Below, piece after piece: positions 37,830 through 47,620 of a DNA stretch of 64,000 nucleotides. Under the pieces are notes generated by a model. It was given only the letters and a program-made list of their open reading frames with translations, was not told where the DNA came from and searched no databases. Position 1 is the first letter of the stretch; every line of letters starts with the position of its first letter. Both the position numbers and the translations under genes were made by a program. The DNA comes from Bacteroidia bacterium (GTDB lineage Bacteria > Bacteroidota > Bacteroidia > Chitinophagales > UBA2359), in contig JAUHXA010000018.1 of assembly GCA_030427245.1 (NCBI GenBank), forward strand, positions 40,777 through 104,776. Reading direction: 5' to 3'.

Positions 37830-39764
37830 TTACTGCAAACTTTGTAAATATTCTTGTGAAACATTAAAACCCAATGACTTCGCTTTTTGTGCATCCTGCA
37901 ATGCTTGTGCCTTGTTCCCCATTTTTAGATAGGATTCAGAACGTTTGATATATGCTTGTCCATTTTGAGGGCTCAACTGCAAAGTCCTATTGAAGTCTTG
38001 TAGGGCGGCTTGATTTTGCTGCAAATTTTGATAGGCAATTCCTCTGTACAAATATGCCTTTGCATCACTTGGACGTAGCTGAATGTGCTGTGTGAAAAAT
38101 GGAATAGAGGCTTGAAAATTTTGTTCTATGCTCAACAAAATAGCTTTATTCAGCACCGCATCTGCATTATCGGGATTGATAGACAGTGCTTTCTCAGTTG
38201 CTTCAAGGCTTTTGCTATATTCTTGCTGCTGAAAATAAACTCCTCCAATGTTGATGTAGGGGCGTTCATCTTTCGCATTTATCGAAATTGCCAATTGTGA
38301 ATCGGCCAAAGACTTGTCGAATTCTCCAATTTTTCGGTAAAGATTGCCTCTACCTATCAAAGCATCAAAATATTTGGGATTCAATTCCAGTGCTTTATTG
38401 AAGTCTGTAAGTGCTTTGTCCAATTTTTCTAATTCATTGAAGTAAGCGCCTCGATTATTGAGAGCAACCACCGAATGAGGATATTTTTGAATTGCATCTG
38501 TCCAAATCACCTCATCGTTTTTCCAAATTTTGGTACGCTCAAAAGTCAAAGCCGATAAGACTACAATGTATAAGGTTGCAATAATTGCAGCGATGGTTTT
38601 TGTTCGAGTTTGCATCAATCTATCAAAACCATAACCCAAAATGATGAAAATTCCAATGTAGGGAATATAGGTGTATCGGTCTGCCATGATTGCTGAACCT
38701 ACCGTAAGGACTTGCAATACCAATAGGATGTTGATAATAAAAAATGCCATTCCCAAAGCTACAACTTTTGTATATCTCCAAGAGTACCAAATCCCTGCGA
38801 TTAGAACCGATGCTGCAATGGGCATGATTTGAAAAATGGTTGGTAGTGATGTCGCTGAATTGGGGTAAGGGTAAAAAGCAGACAGCTTGAAGGGTAATAA
38901 GGCTTTGACAACATACATTACGAATCCATAAGAGACATACACAATTTTTTGGAAGAAAGTAAAAGTATCTATTGCTCCAATGGCTTTTGGAGATTGGGTA
39001 TATATGGTTACTATTCCCATGATAAGTGAAACAATGAAAAAGGGAATTTTTGGGGTGATGATTTTTTGCCAATTCCAGCGTTTTTTGTCGCTACTGCTTT
39101 GTTGATACCTCCAATAATCCAAAAGCATCAACACAACAGGAAAAACAACGGCAGCAGGCTTGGACAAAACCGAAAGCAAAAACCAAAGAAATGTCCATCC
39201 ATACAAACCTTGCTCTCGTTTGACCCGATATTGAAGGTAGGAAATCAAGCCCAGCAAAAAGAAAAAGGCATATAAAACGTCTTTTCGTTCTGCTATCCAT
39301 GCCACCGATTCTACGTGCATAGGGTGAATACCAAACAAAATAGCCGCCACAAATGCGACCCATTTTTTGCCCTTGCTCAACAACCAAACAAAGTAAAACA
39401 CCAGACCAACATTCAATACATGAAGCAGTAGGTTAACCAAATGATAACCAAAAGCATCTGCACCCGAAAGTTGATAATTGAGAAATAAAGACAGCATGGT
39501 AATGGGATGGTAATTCCCTGCAATGGGCTGCGAAAAAATAGCTTTTAGATTGGCGACACTCCACTGAAAGAGCATGGGGTTTTCGGTGACATAGAGGTTG
39601 TCATCCCAATTCGTGAAGCCATTTTGGAGACTTGGCAAAAAGGCAATAAAGGTAGATATAACGGCTAAAAGCATCCATTTGTTAATCTGTATATTTTGCC
39701 ACCAAGGCTTTGAAGACTTGTGTTTTGGTTTGGTTTGGATGTTTTTTTTTCGTTGGGTTGCCAT
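37830..39764 (-). CDS. multi-TM glycosyltransferase-like protein with C-terminal TPR repeats (TMTC-like)
   Basis: N-terminal TM helices, 'NYHPITMLSLFLNYQLSG', 'ILFGIHPMHVESVAWIAERKDVLYAFFFLLGL'; then TPR repeats. Confidence 0.88.
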   Translation of the reverse strand: MATQRKKNIQTKPKHKSSKPWWQNIQINKWMLLAVISTFIAFLPSLQNGFTNWDDNLYVTENPMLFQWSVANLKAIFSQPIAGNYHPITMLSLFLNYQLSGADAFGYHLVNLLLHVLNVGLVFYFVWLLSKGKKWVAFVAAILFGIHPMHVESVAWIAERKDVLYAFFFLLGLISYLQYRVKREQGLYGWTFLWFLLSVLSKPAAVVFPVVLMLLDYWRYQQSSSDKKRWNWQKIITPKIPFFIVSLIMGIVTIYTQSPKAIGAIDTFTFFQKIVYVSYGFVMYVVKALLPFKLSAFYPYPNSATSLPTIFQIMPIAASVLIAGIWYSWRYTKVVALGMAFFIINILLVLQVLTVGSAIMADRYTYIPYIGIFIILGYGFDRLMQTRTKTIAAIIATLYIVVLSALTFERTKIWKNDEVIWTDAIQKYPHSVVALNNRGAYFNELEKLDKALTDFNKALELNPKYFDALIGRGNLYRKIGEFDKSLADSQLAISINAKDERPYINIGGVYFQQQEYSKSLEATEKALSINPDNADAVLNKAILLSIEQNFQASIPFFTQHIQLRPSDAKAYLYRGIAYQNLQQNQAALQDFNRTLQLSPQNGQAYIKRSESYLKMGNKAQALQDAQKAKSLGFNVSQEYLQSLQ

Positions 39765-39784
39765 TCCGTAAAAATACTATAAAA

Positions 39785-40939
39785 TCAATCTTCGTCAAAC
39801 CAATCTTCCAACAAGCTGAGGGGTTCGTCCATGCTCTGTTTCACCTTCAATAGCCATCCAGGAGTAATAAGGCGATGTTTCATGGCGTGCTGGGCGGCCT
39901 CAAAACTATCGTCAAATAAGAAGACGGGAACTTCCTCTTCCTGTTCCGCAAGTGCAATAACCCGTTCATTTCGTTTGCGGTCCTCTACTTTTCGGATGTA
40001 AATAGCTGCAATTCGATTGGGAAAAGCACGGGCGACTTCAAAGTAAATATCAAGGTCTTTTTCGCCACTGTCGCCAATCAAAATAAATTGAAGGGAAGGA
40101 TAACTCAGCAAAATTCGGAGTACTTCGTTGTGTTTGTGGGTTTTGTATTTTCTTGCATCCTCATTTTTATGTATTCCAAAATCTCGCAAGAAAATTGGGC
40201 CTTTGGGGATGTCGTTGTGATCCAAAAATTCTTCCAATAAGTCATACAAGTTCCAAGGACTGTTGGAGACATAGAATATGGGATTGTTTTGTTCGCCATC
40301 TCTCCCCTTTCGCAATGCCCAGTAAAATGCTGCGACCCCTTTGAAGGCAAGACGGGAATAAGCATTCTTGAAGAAGGTATGGTACAACATTCGGCTTTTG
40401 GAGACGACATCTGTTTTGATAACGGTATCGTCCATGTCGCTGATAATGCCAAATTGGGTATCGGGAATAGGAGTAAGAATTTCGCCAGTTGTCACTATTG
40501 TACCATCAAAAGGAACTGGTGCATCCAACAATTCTATTTTGAGAGGCTGCCACAGGGTTTTGTGAATAGAAGGAGTCGGGAGTTCGGTGTTGAGAATGTA
40601 ATAGCCTTCTTCATCGGTTGTGAGATCAAATGTATGTTCGTCGAAACTCACTTGAACATGAGCATTTGGGATTTCGTCGCTTTCAAAGCGTTTGTAAACA
40701 TTCACAAAATTTTTCCATTTTCCATCCTCCAAATTCGGTACAATCTCAGGGTTTTCAAGGACACGACCTCTGCAATACAAACGCTTACCATTGCAGTAGC
40801 CTCGATAAGGGACAACTTGCAGTTCTCCAATACTTCTGTTGCGAGTTCCAATATTCAATTTTAATTCATCAAAACGAACTTCGATTTGTTCTAATTTTTT
40901 CCAGAGATGATCTTTCCAAGTGGTCATAGGGAATAACAA
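39785..40939 (-). CDS. App1-like phosphatidate phosphatase domain protein (DUF2183)
   Basis: 'GIISDMDDTVIKTDVVS', 'FYVSNSPWNLYDLLEEFL', 'LIGDSGEKDLDIYFEVARAFPNRIAAIYIRKV'. Confidence 0.92.
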   Translation of the reverse strand: MLFPMTTWKDHLWKKLEQIEVRFDELKLNIGTRNRSIGELQVVPYRGYCNGKRLYCRGRVLENPEIVPNLEDGKWKNFVNVYKRFESDEIPNAHVQVSFDEHTFDLTTDEEGYYILNTELPTPSIHKTLWQPLKIELLDAPVPFDGTIVTTGEILTPIPDTQFGIISDMDDTVIKTDVVSKSRMLYHTFFKNAYSRLAFKGVAAFYWALRKGRDGEQNNPIFYVSNSPWNLYDLLEEFLDHNDIPKGPIFLRDFGIHKNEDARKYKTHKHNEVLRILLSYPSLQFILIGDSGEKDLDIYFEVARAFPNRIAAIYIRKVEDRKRNERVIALAEQEEEVPVFLFDDSFEAAQHAMKHRLITPGWLLKVKQSMDEPLSLLEDWFDED

Positions 40940-41010
40940 TAGTGAATGAAAAGTGTACTATATGGTGAATGAAAGAACGCCTAAAATGTTCAGATATGTA
41001 AAAGGAAGGA

Positions 41011-41060
41011 TAAAAAGAAAACCCTCAAGGCGTTTTATTGAAAAAATGTCCTTGAGGGTT
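41011..41060 (-). terminator. Rho-independent terminator of tRNA cluster
   Basis: AACCCTCAAGG (41020-41030)/CCTTGAGGGTT (41050-41060); on minus strand followed by TTTTCTTTTTA. Confidence 0.8.
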
Positions 41061-41094
41061 GAGAAATAAAATAGAGAGTAATCATCAAAATCAG

Positions 41095-41167
41095 AGCGAA
41101 AGACGAGATTCGAACTCGCGACCCCAACCTTGGCAAGGTTGTGCTCTACCAGCTGAGCTACTTTCGC
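41095..41167 (-). tRNA. tRNA-Gly(GCC)
   Basis: Minus: GCGAAAGTAGCTCAGCTGGTAGAGCACAACCTTGCCAAGGTTGGGGTCGCGAGTTCGAATCTCGTCTTTCGCT; cloverleaf, anticodon loop TTGCCAA. Confidence 0.96.
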
Positions 41168-41256
41168 TTGTTGTCATTAACAAACTTGACAAACATTCAC
41201 AAAGCAAAGATACCGCTTTATTCTCGAATTTATGCTTTGTATTCGTTTTTTCTTTG

Positions 41257-41342
41257 TGCCCCAGGTGGGACTCGAACCCACACGACCCGTAAAGGTCACA
41301 GGATTTTAAGTCCTGCGTGTCTACCAATTCCACCACCAGGGC
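41257..41342 (-). tRNA. tRNA-Leu(TAA)
   Basis: Minus: GCCCTGGTGGTGGAATTGGTAGACACGCAGGACTTAAAATCCTGTGACCTTTACGGGTCGTGTGGGTTCGAGTCCCACCTGGGGCA; long variable arm, anticodon loop CTTAAAA. Confidence 0.96.
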
Positions 41343-41364
41343 GACCATTTCTTATAAAGAACGG

Positions 41365-41437
41365 AGCGAAAGACGAGATTCGAACTCGCGACCCCAACCT
41401 TGGCAAGGTTGTGCTCTACCAGCTGAGCTACTTTCGC
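41365..41437 (-). tRNA. tRNA-Gly(GCC), second identical copy
   Basis: Same 73 nt as 41095-41167. Confidence 0.96.
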
Positions 41438-41737
41438 TTTTTATTGAGAAAAAATGCCAATCTCTCAATTGGGCTGCAAATATAAAACAATTCACAAAAC
41501 AGAAAGAAGAATTGTTCAATATTTTTTTTTCATTGTAAAAAAATCTATCGCTTAAACAGGGGCAAGAATGATTTAGTTCCGCTGTGATTCAATATTTTAT
41601 CACAGATTTCGCAGATATTTCAGATGTCACAGATAAACAATCGTTTGGATAGTTGGAATATAAAAAACATAAAATATTGATAAACAAAATTTTATGTTAA
41701 GAACTGCGAAATATAAGCTTATTGACCAAAAAACTCT

Positions 41738-43411
41738 TTAAACAAGAATTGTCTGCGGAATCCCATCCAAAAGATAGGCATCATTGAAGTATTTTCGCAA
41801 AAAAATCATGGGATTTTCCCATAAGAATTTGCGAATATAATGGGTTGGAGTTTTGTCAAAAACAAGCTCTTTGTACCTATTAATCTGCACATTATCAGAG
41901 TCGGGCATTGCTAAACGTTCTTCCCAATGTGCCACAAAGTCCGCCTCCATGTCCTTGAATCCTGCCGCATTTTCATACAAATCTACTGGATTGATCAAAC
42001 CTTCGTAATCACTCCCCAAACAGACATGATTCCATGCTTTTTCGCTTCCATAGGTGGCGATAATGTGTAGTAATTGATTGAAGATAACCGAGATACAAAC
42101 ACTCTTGGCCTTCATTTTTTCAGCTTTGTTTTTCTTCCATGCGTTGTAAGTGTCCATATCTGTTGTGAGTGCATCTGCGGGAAGTTTTTTACCCAATATT
42201 CGGCGTTCATCAATCATCAACCCAATCAATCCATCGCTGTTGATAATCGTGCGGATTTCGTCGTCAAAGAGATTGATGTCTCCCAAATTGAAGGTAGATT
42301 TTTTCTTATCTTTCTTTTTGGGTGGTTTCGTCTTTGCCTCCAAGATAGATTTTCTGCCGTTGACGCCTGCATGACTGCAAATAATCGGAATCGGCTGATC
42401 TTTGTATTTGGTTTGCAGAAGCTGATAGTAGTCTACTCGTGCCTGTGCGCTTAGATGCTTGACATCTATCAAAATGCTTCGGTATTTATTCCCTCCTTTT
42501 TGAAAACGCATCAACAGCAATTCCAATGCTTTTCTGCCAAAAGGAGTAATTCCCATTTCAAAATATTTTGTACCGTTTACCTTTCCTTTTTGGTGAAGTA
42601 GCCAACCTAAAGCGTTTATTGGGAACTCAAATGTTTGGGCATGTCCAGACAAATGATTGTAAAAATGGTGTGCAAAGGTGACGAAAAAAGGAGGATGTTG
42701 CCACTCTGTTTTCACCTTCAATATATTGGCTAAGAGTTGTTTTTGAAACTCTTTGAAGTATTTGGAATTTTTCTTTTTCTCCTCTTTTACCATATTCACT
42801 ACTTTGCCTTTTTTTGTCCGAATATCGTTGGCAAAAGAGTGTGCGCCTTCAATAGACAACACAATTGGGAACAGTTTTTTGTCGGTGCGATTTAAGGCTA
42901 TTTCCAATTCATTGTAACTGTTCACCAATTCAAACTCATGCCCTGTCTTTGGCGATTTACTTTTCGATTTCTCTAAATCACTAAGGTATTGGTATTCAGA
43001 CTCCAATTGTTGAAAGTATGACTGCTTCAAGCTCTGTAGTTCATTGATTCGAGTCACATCAAAGCCCGAAATATAAGCGATAAACTTGTCAAAGTTTAGA
43101 AAGTTGGTACCAAAAAGCCCTTCGTTTTCCTGTTTTTTTCCTCGTGTCACAAAACCTCTTTCGAGCGGATACAATGCCAAACACAAAGAACGTACCTTTC
43201 CTTCAATAGCGGCATCTAAATGTATTTGAGAGTTGAAGACGCTGCCTACATCAATTTTTACCTTTTTTAAAATTTCAAAAATTTTTACCTTTTCTTCCTC
43301 ATTTGGCTCTCGTAGTGTCCAAATATCTATATCGGGAATTTTTCCATTTTTGTCTTTGTCATTGAAGGGTTTGAAACTTGGATGGGCATGTAGGTCAAAG
43401 ATTGCAGACAT
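41738..43411 (-). CDS. membrane-dipeptidase-like (peptidase M19-type) amidohydrolase
   Basis: 'AIFDLHAHPSF', 'IICSHAGVNGRKS', 'HVCLGSDYEGLINP'; start MSAIFDLHAHP at 43411 (track 43510). Confidence 0.75.
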   Translation of the reverse strand: MSAIFDLHAHPSFKPFNDKDKNGKIPDIDIWTLREPNEEEKVKIFEILKKVKIDVGSVFNSQIHLDAAIEGKVRSLCLALYPLERGFVTRGKKQENEGLFGTNFLNFDKFIAYISGFDVTRINELQSLKQSYFQQLESEYQYLSDLEKSKSKSPKTGHEFELVNSYNELEIALNRTDKKLFPIVLSIEGAHSFANDIRTKKGKVVNMVKEEKKKNSKYFKEFQKQLLANILKVKTEWQHPPFFVTFAHHFYNHLSGHAQTFEFPINALGWLLHQKGKVNGTKYFEMGITPFGRKALELLLMRFQKGGNKYRSILIDVKHLSAQARVDYYQLLQTKYKDQPIPIICSHAGVNGRKSILEAKTKPPKKKDKKKSTFNLGDINLFDDEIRTIINSDGLIGLMIDERRILGKKLPADALTTDMDTYNAWKKNKAEKMKAKSVCISVIFNQLLHIIATYGSEKAWNHVCLGSDYEGLINPVDLYENAAGFKDMEADFVAHWEERLAMPDSDNVQINRYKELVFDKTPTHYIRKFLWENPMIFLRKYFNDAYLLDGIPQTILV

Positions 43412-43536
43412 AATTTGAGATTTGAAGATGTGCATGAAAAATATGTCTAAAGTAAAACATTTTTTTGAGACAAACAATAAGTCCTTTTTTTGCAAGTTTT
43501 GCTCTTCCATAGAATCACCGAGTTCTGCTTATCGCT

Positions 43537-46140
43537 ATGCCGATTAAAAAACAATGTCTATTTTTCCGATACAATTGTTTTATTTCGATATATTGCACCT
43601 TATTCTTTCTATTGAGCCAACAACCACCAAAATTATTGCAGACTTCTTTCTTCAAAATATCATTTTACCCTTGGGCCATTTGCATTCTATGTTTTTTTAG
43701 TTTGCAGACTATTGTGGCTCAAAATACTGATATAGAACTCCTTTCTGCTCCTCCAGAAGATAGTCTTAGGACTGAAATATCAGAGTACAATTTTGAGGAG
43801 AAAGATGAAAAAGGTAAAATAACTGTAATAGAATTGGACTACAATTTCCAAAAAGCTGCTATCAATCAGTATGTATATCATTTAGAAAATGAATCTTCTA
43901 AATTTGCCTTTCAAGATTTTTCGATAGATGATGTCCTTCAAAAAAGCACGCAAGAGGAAGGATTTGAGAAAGGATCAATACAAGCAGAAAATCATGGAAT
44001 CACCAAACACAGCTATTGGTATTTATTGAAGTTGAAGAATTTAAATGCCAAGCCATTGGAGTTGATGCTGGAAGTGGATTGGGCATTAATAGATGAAATA
44101 ATTTGTTATGAAGTAAGTGACAGCAATCAACTAGAAATACATTATGCGATTGGGAGAACAGAACAGCATGATAAATGGGAAGTACCCTTTCGAAATCCTG
44201 TATTGGAATTGGGTTTGGATGTCAAAGAAAGTAAAACCTACCTTATCAAACTTTCGAGCAAACGTTTCTTTATTACTCCTATCAACCTGTATACTGCCAA
44301 AGCTTTTGATCGCTACAAAGACAACAATTATCTGCTCATTGGCTTGTTTTATGGGATGATATTAGTGATGGTATTTTACCATTTGTTTCTCTATTTTTCG
44401 ATTGGTGACATTGCTTATTTATATTATACCTTTTATATCATCAGTTTTTTCCTCTTTCAGGCGAGTTTTGATGGCATGGCATTCCAATATTTTTACCCTT
44501 CCTCAACTGTATGGATTGACTATGCTTTAGATGTGTATATTTATTCTACTCTTTTGTTCTTTCTCATGTTTGTTCGCACCTACCTTCAGGTCAAGCAACA
44601 CTATGCACATTTGATTTTATTCTTCAATGGCTTGATACTTTCTATTTTTGTAATTGGAGTATTGTCTCTTACCTTCGATTACAAGGTTAGATTTTGTATC
44701 CAAGAATTAGCTTTTGTATTGACAGCCATATTGATGATTTATACAGGCGTGCATTATTTCCGTCACAAAGAACTTCCTGTTCGGTACTATTTCTTGGCTA
44801 TCATTCCTTTGTTTTTAGGAACTATTTGGTTGTTGTTGATGCTAAATGATTTGATAGCACATGATTTTTTTAGCCAACACTTGTATCAAATCGGTTTTGG
44901 GATAGAATTATTATTAACTTCTTTGAACTTAGGCGAACGATTCAATTTGGTAAAAGCAGAAAAAGAGACCGCCGAAGCAAAGCAGAAAATTTCGGAAAAA
45001 ATCGTCAATCTCACCAGTAGTTTTAGTGCCAATGTAGAACTGAAAACGGCCTGTCAAGCACTTGCTGAAAATGTAACTACATTTATTCAGTTTGATGCTT
45101 TGTTTATTCTTTTAAAACAAACAGACGGTAAAGACTTTCACCTCCCCTATCAAATCAATGAAGAAGAATTGGTAGGAGATGAATTATTGGAGAAAGTTCA
45201 AAATTTGGTTACTTTTAATGAGTATGAATCCGTTGAAGTAATCAATAATATCAGCAATGATATCCAACAAACATTGATTTTTCCGTTGAGTTTCAAAGAA
45301 CAAACTGGAGGATATGTGATTTGCTTCAATAAGGCGGGAGATGCGGTTCCTTCTCAAACGGCTTTAGAAATTTGTGCCAATGTCATTGCCCAAAGTAGTG
45401 TTGCCCTTCAACGGGCGGATCTTTGGACTCAATTGAAGGAAAGTCGGGCAAAATTTGAGTCTTTAAGAGAAGAGTTGGATCAATTTACTTACATGGTTTC
45501 TCACGATCTGAGAGAACCTTTGCGTACAATTGCGAGTTTTATTAAAGTATTGGATAAACACTATGGTAAAAAAATAGATGATGCGGGCAATGAACTGATG
45601 CACTATGTCAGCAATGGTGCTATGCGAATGCAACTGATGATTGATAGTTTATTGAAGTATGCTCGACTTAGCAAGGAAGTAACTTTGAAAAAAATGCCTA
45701 TCCAAAGTGCAATTGACCAAGCAATTTCCAACTTGAGCCAACGTATTCACGAACATCATGCCCGAATAGAAGTTAATGTGTCTCACGAAGTATTTGGTAA
45801 TGAACAACAGTTGATACAATTGTTTCAAAACCTTATCAGTAATGCGATTAAGTATCAGCGAGAAGATATACTACCTGTGATTCTCATTGACGAAAAAGTA
45901 AAGGATGGAAGAGTAATCATTGAAGTAGCAGACAATGGTGTGGGGATTGCTCCTGAAAATTATGATAGAATATTTGAGATTTTCAGCAGATTGGAAAATA
46001 AATATTCGACCGATAGTGCTGGCATTGGCTTATCTATTTGCAAAAAAATAATGGACAATCACGAAGGGAAAATTTGGCTGGAATCTACGATGAACCAAGG
46101 AACCAGTTTTTTTCTTTCTTTTAAAAATGGTAGTTTGTAA
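43537..46140 (+). CDS. sensor histidine kinase with 7TMR-DISM region
   Basis: DISMED2-like N-term 'YWYLLKLKNL', 7 TM-like segments, 'FTYMVSHDLREPLRTIASFIKVLDKHY', HATPase 'NLISNAIKYQ...EVADNGVGIAPENYDRIFEIFSRL...GIGLSICKKIMDNHEGKIWLES'. Confidence 0.92.
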   Translation: MPIKKQCLFFRYNCFISIYCTLFFLLSQQPPKLLQTSFFKISFYPWAICILCFFSLQTIVAQNTDIELLSAPPEDSLRTEISEYNFEEKDEKGKITVIELDYNFQKAAINQYVYHLENESSKFAFQDFSIDDVLQKSTQEEGFEKGSIQAENHGITKHSYWYLLKLKNLNAKPLELMLEVDWALIDEIICYEVSDSNQLEIHYAIGRTEQHDKWEVPFRNPVLELGLDVKESKTYLIKLSSKRFFITPINLYTAKAFDRYKDNNYLLIGLFYGMILVMVFYHLFLYFSIGDIAYLYYTFYIISFFLFQASFDGMAFQYFYPSSTVWIDYALDVYIYSTLLFFLMFVRTYLQVKQHYAHLILFFNGLILSIFVIGVLSLTFDYKVRFCIQELAFVLTAILMIYTGVHYFRHKELPVRYYFLAIIPLFLGTIWLLLMLNDLIAHDFFSQHLYQIGFGIELLLTSLNLGERFNLVKAEKETAEAKQKISEKIVNLTSSFSANVELKTACQALAENVTTFIQFDALFILLKQTDGKDFHLPYQINEEELVGDELLEKVQNLVTFNEYESVEVINNISNDIQQTLIFPLSFKEQTGGYVICFNKAGDAVPSQTALEICANVIAQSSVALQRADLWTQLKESRAKFESLREELDQFTYMVSHDLREPLRTIASFIKVLDKHYGKKIDDAGNELMHYVSNGAMRMQLMIDSLLKYARLSKEVTLKKMPIQSAIDQAISNLSQRIHEHHARIEVNVSHEVFGNEQQLIQLFQNLISNAIKYQREDILPVILIDEKVKDGRVIIEVADNGVGIAPENYDRIFEIFSRLENKYSTDSAGIGLSICKKIMDNHEGKIWLESTMNQGTSFFLSFKNGSL

Positions 46141-46310
46141 TCTATTTTGGACTAAAGATGTGAGAAACATGATGTAGAATATAAAAAACTTAATTATCAA
46201 TCGCTTACTCATTTTACCTTCAATCACAAATTATCATTTTATTAACAACTCACGTTCTTGCTTAATAGTCTAAAGTTAACAAAACAATACAGCCATACAA
46301 CAATAAAGCA

Positions 46311-46913
46311 ATGCAAAATACATCTCCTCTTCAAGTCGGGCTTACAGGTGGAATCGGGAGCGGAAAAACGACTGTCAGCCGCTTCTTTGATACTTTGGGC
46401 ATACCTATTTATTATGCCGACAATGCAGCTAAGTGGTTGATGCAAAACGATTCCATACTGGTGAGTGCAATAAAAACCGCATTTGGAGAAGATATTTATA
46501 ACCATGACCAAGTATTGGATCGCCAAAAATTAGCTTCTATCGTCTTCAATGATCTCAAAGCCCTTCGACGTTTGGAAAGTTTGGTACATCCTGCCGTATT
46601 TCGTCACGGTCAAGAATGGGCTGCCCAATACCCAGAAGTACCCTATATTATCCGAGAAGCTGCCCTTACATTCGAGAGTGGTTCATACAAAATGTTGGAC
46701 AAGGTTATCACCGTTTTTGCGCCCAAAGAAATTCGCATTCAACGAGTTTTGCAGCGAGATAACACAAATAAAGAAGCGATTGAAGCACGAATGGACAAAC
46801 AATGGAAGGACGAGCGAAAAATAGAGTTGGCGGATTTTGTGATTGTCAATGATGGAACACAATTCCTTATTCCCCAAGTACTAAAAATCCACAAGCAACT
46901 TTTGGAGTTGTAA
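46311..46913 (+). CDS. coaE: dephospho-CoA kinase
   Basis: 'VGLTGGIGSGKTTVSRFFDTLGIPIYYADNAAK', 'LESLVHPAVF'. Confidence 0.95.
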   Translation: MQNTSPLQVGLTGGIGSGKTTVSRFFDTLGIPIYYADNAAKWLMQNDSILVSAIKTAFGEDIYNHDQVLDRQKLASIVFNDLKALRRLESLVHPAVFRHGQEWAAQYPEVPYIIREAALTFESGSYKMLDKVITVFAPKEIRIQRVLQRDNTNKEAIEARMDKQWKDERKIELADFVIVNDGTQFLIPQVLKIHKQLLEL

Positions 46914-46950
46914 ACTATACTTTTTGATTTTATTTACCTTAGTAAAAAAG

Positions 46951-47031
46951 AAAAAATAACTTCCCGACCGATATTCCCCTTTTGAAAGGGGGTGGGGTAT
47001 GTTAGCAAAAGAAAACGGGGAGTTATTTTTT
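46951..47031. repeat. 81-bp inverted-repeat element with central CCCCTTTTGAAAGGGGG hairpin
   Basis: AAAAAATAACTTCCCG (46951-46966) vs CGGGGAGTTATTTTTT (47016-47031), 15/16 complementary; inner palindrome 46976-46992. Confidence 0.65.
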
Positions 47032-47183
47032 TACCGTTACTTAAATCTGTTTTTTTCTTAGATTATCCATAATAATAGTTCTATCATTCATATTTATTAT
47101 TTTTGTTTTATTAAATTTGGAACGATATTTCGTGTAACTCATGAACTTCACTCAATGTTCAATTCACCTTGTAAAATACATGT

Positions 47184-47558
47184 ATGATAAATTTAATGTT
47201 AATAGATGACGATAAGCTATCGGCACTTATCGCAAGCAAAATGTTGGAAAGAGCAACGGGAAAGTTTGATGTGAGCGTTTATTACACCGCCATATCCGCT
47301 TTAGAAGCCCTCAAGAACAGTCAAGAACTACCCGACGCCATCTTATTGGATATTAACATGCCCCAAATTGATGGTTGGACATTTTTAGAATATCTCAACA
47401 AGATGGACATATTCATGGATGTAATCATGCTGACTGCTTCTGTTTATGAAGATGATATGCAAAAAGCAAAAGAATATCCACAAGTAAAAGGATTTTTTCA
47501 AAAACCCCTGAGTAAAGAGAAAATCCTCAAACTATTGAAATATTATAATCGTCCATAA
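47184..47558 (+). CDS. response regulator (receiver domain only)
   Basis: 'INLMLIDDDKLSALIASKML', 'DAILLDINMPQIDGWTFLEYL', 'VIMLTAS', 'GFFQKPLS'. Confidence 0.93.
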   Translation: MINLMLIDDDKLSALIASKMLERATGKFDVSVYYTAISALEALKNSQELPDAILLDINMPQIDGWTFLEYLNKMDIFMDVIMLTASVYEDDMQKAKEYPQVKGFFQKPLSKEKILKLLKYYNRP

Positions 47559-47620
47559 TGCGAAAAATTTAATGTCAAACTCCAAAAATCATACATTCAC
47601 TAAAAATAGGTGGGTTTCAA

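Noticed and set aside
41059-41538. ORFs 41059-41292 (+), 41091-41348 (-), 41141-41485 (+), 41317-41538 (+) with repeated 'RRDSNSRPQPWQGCALPAELLS'
   Set aside because: These are translations of the tRNA-Gly/Leu genes and their complements, a well-known spurious ORF pattern.
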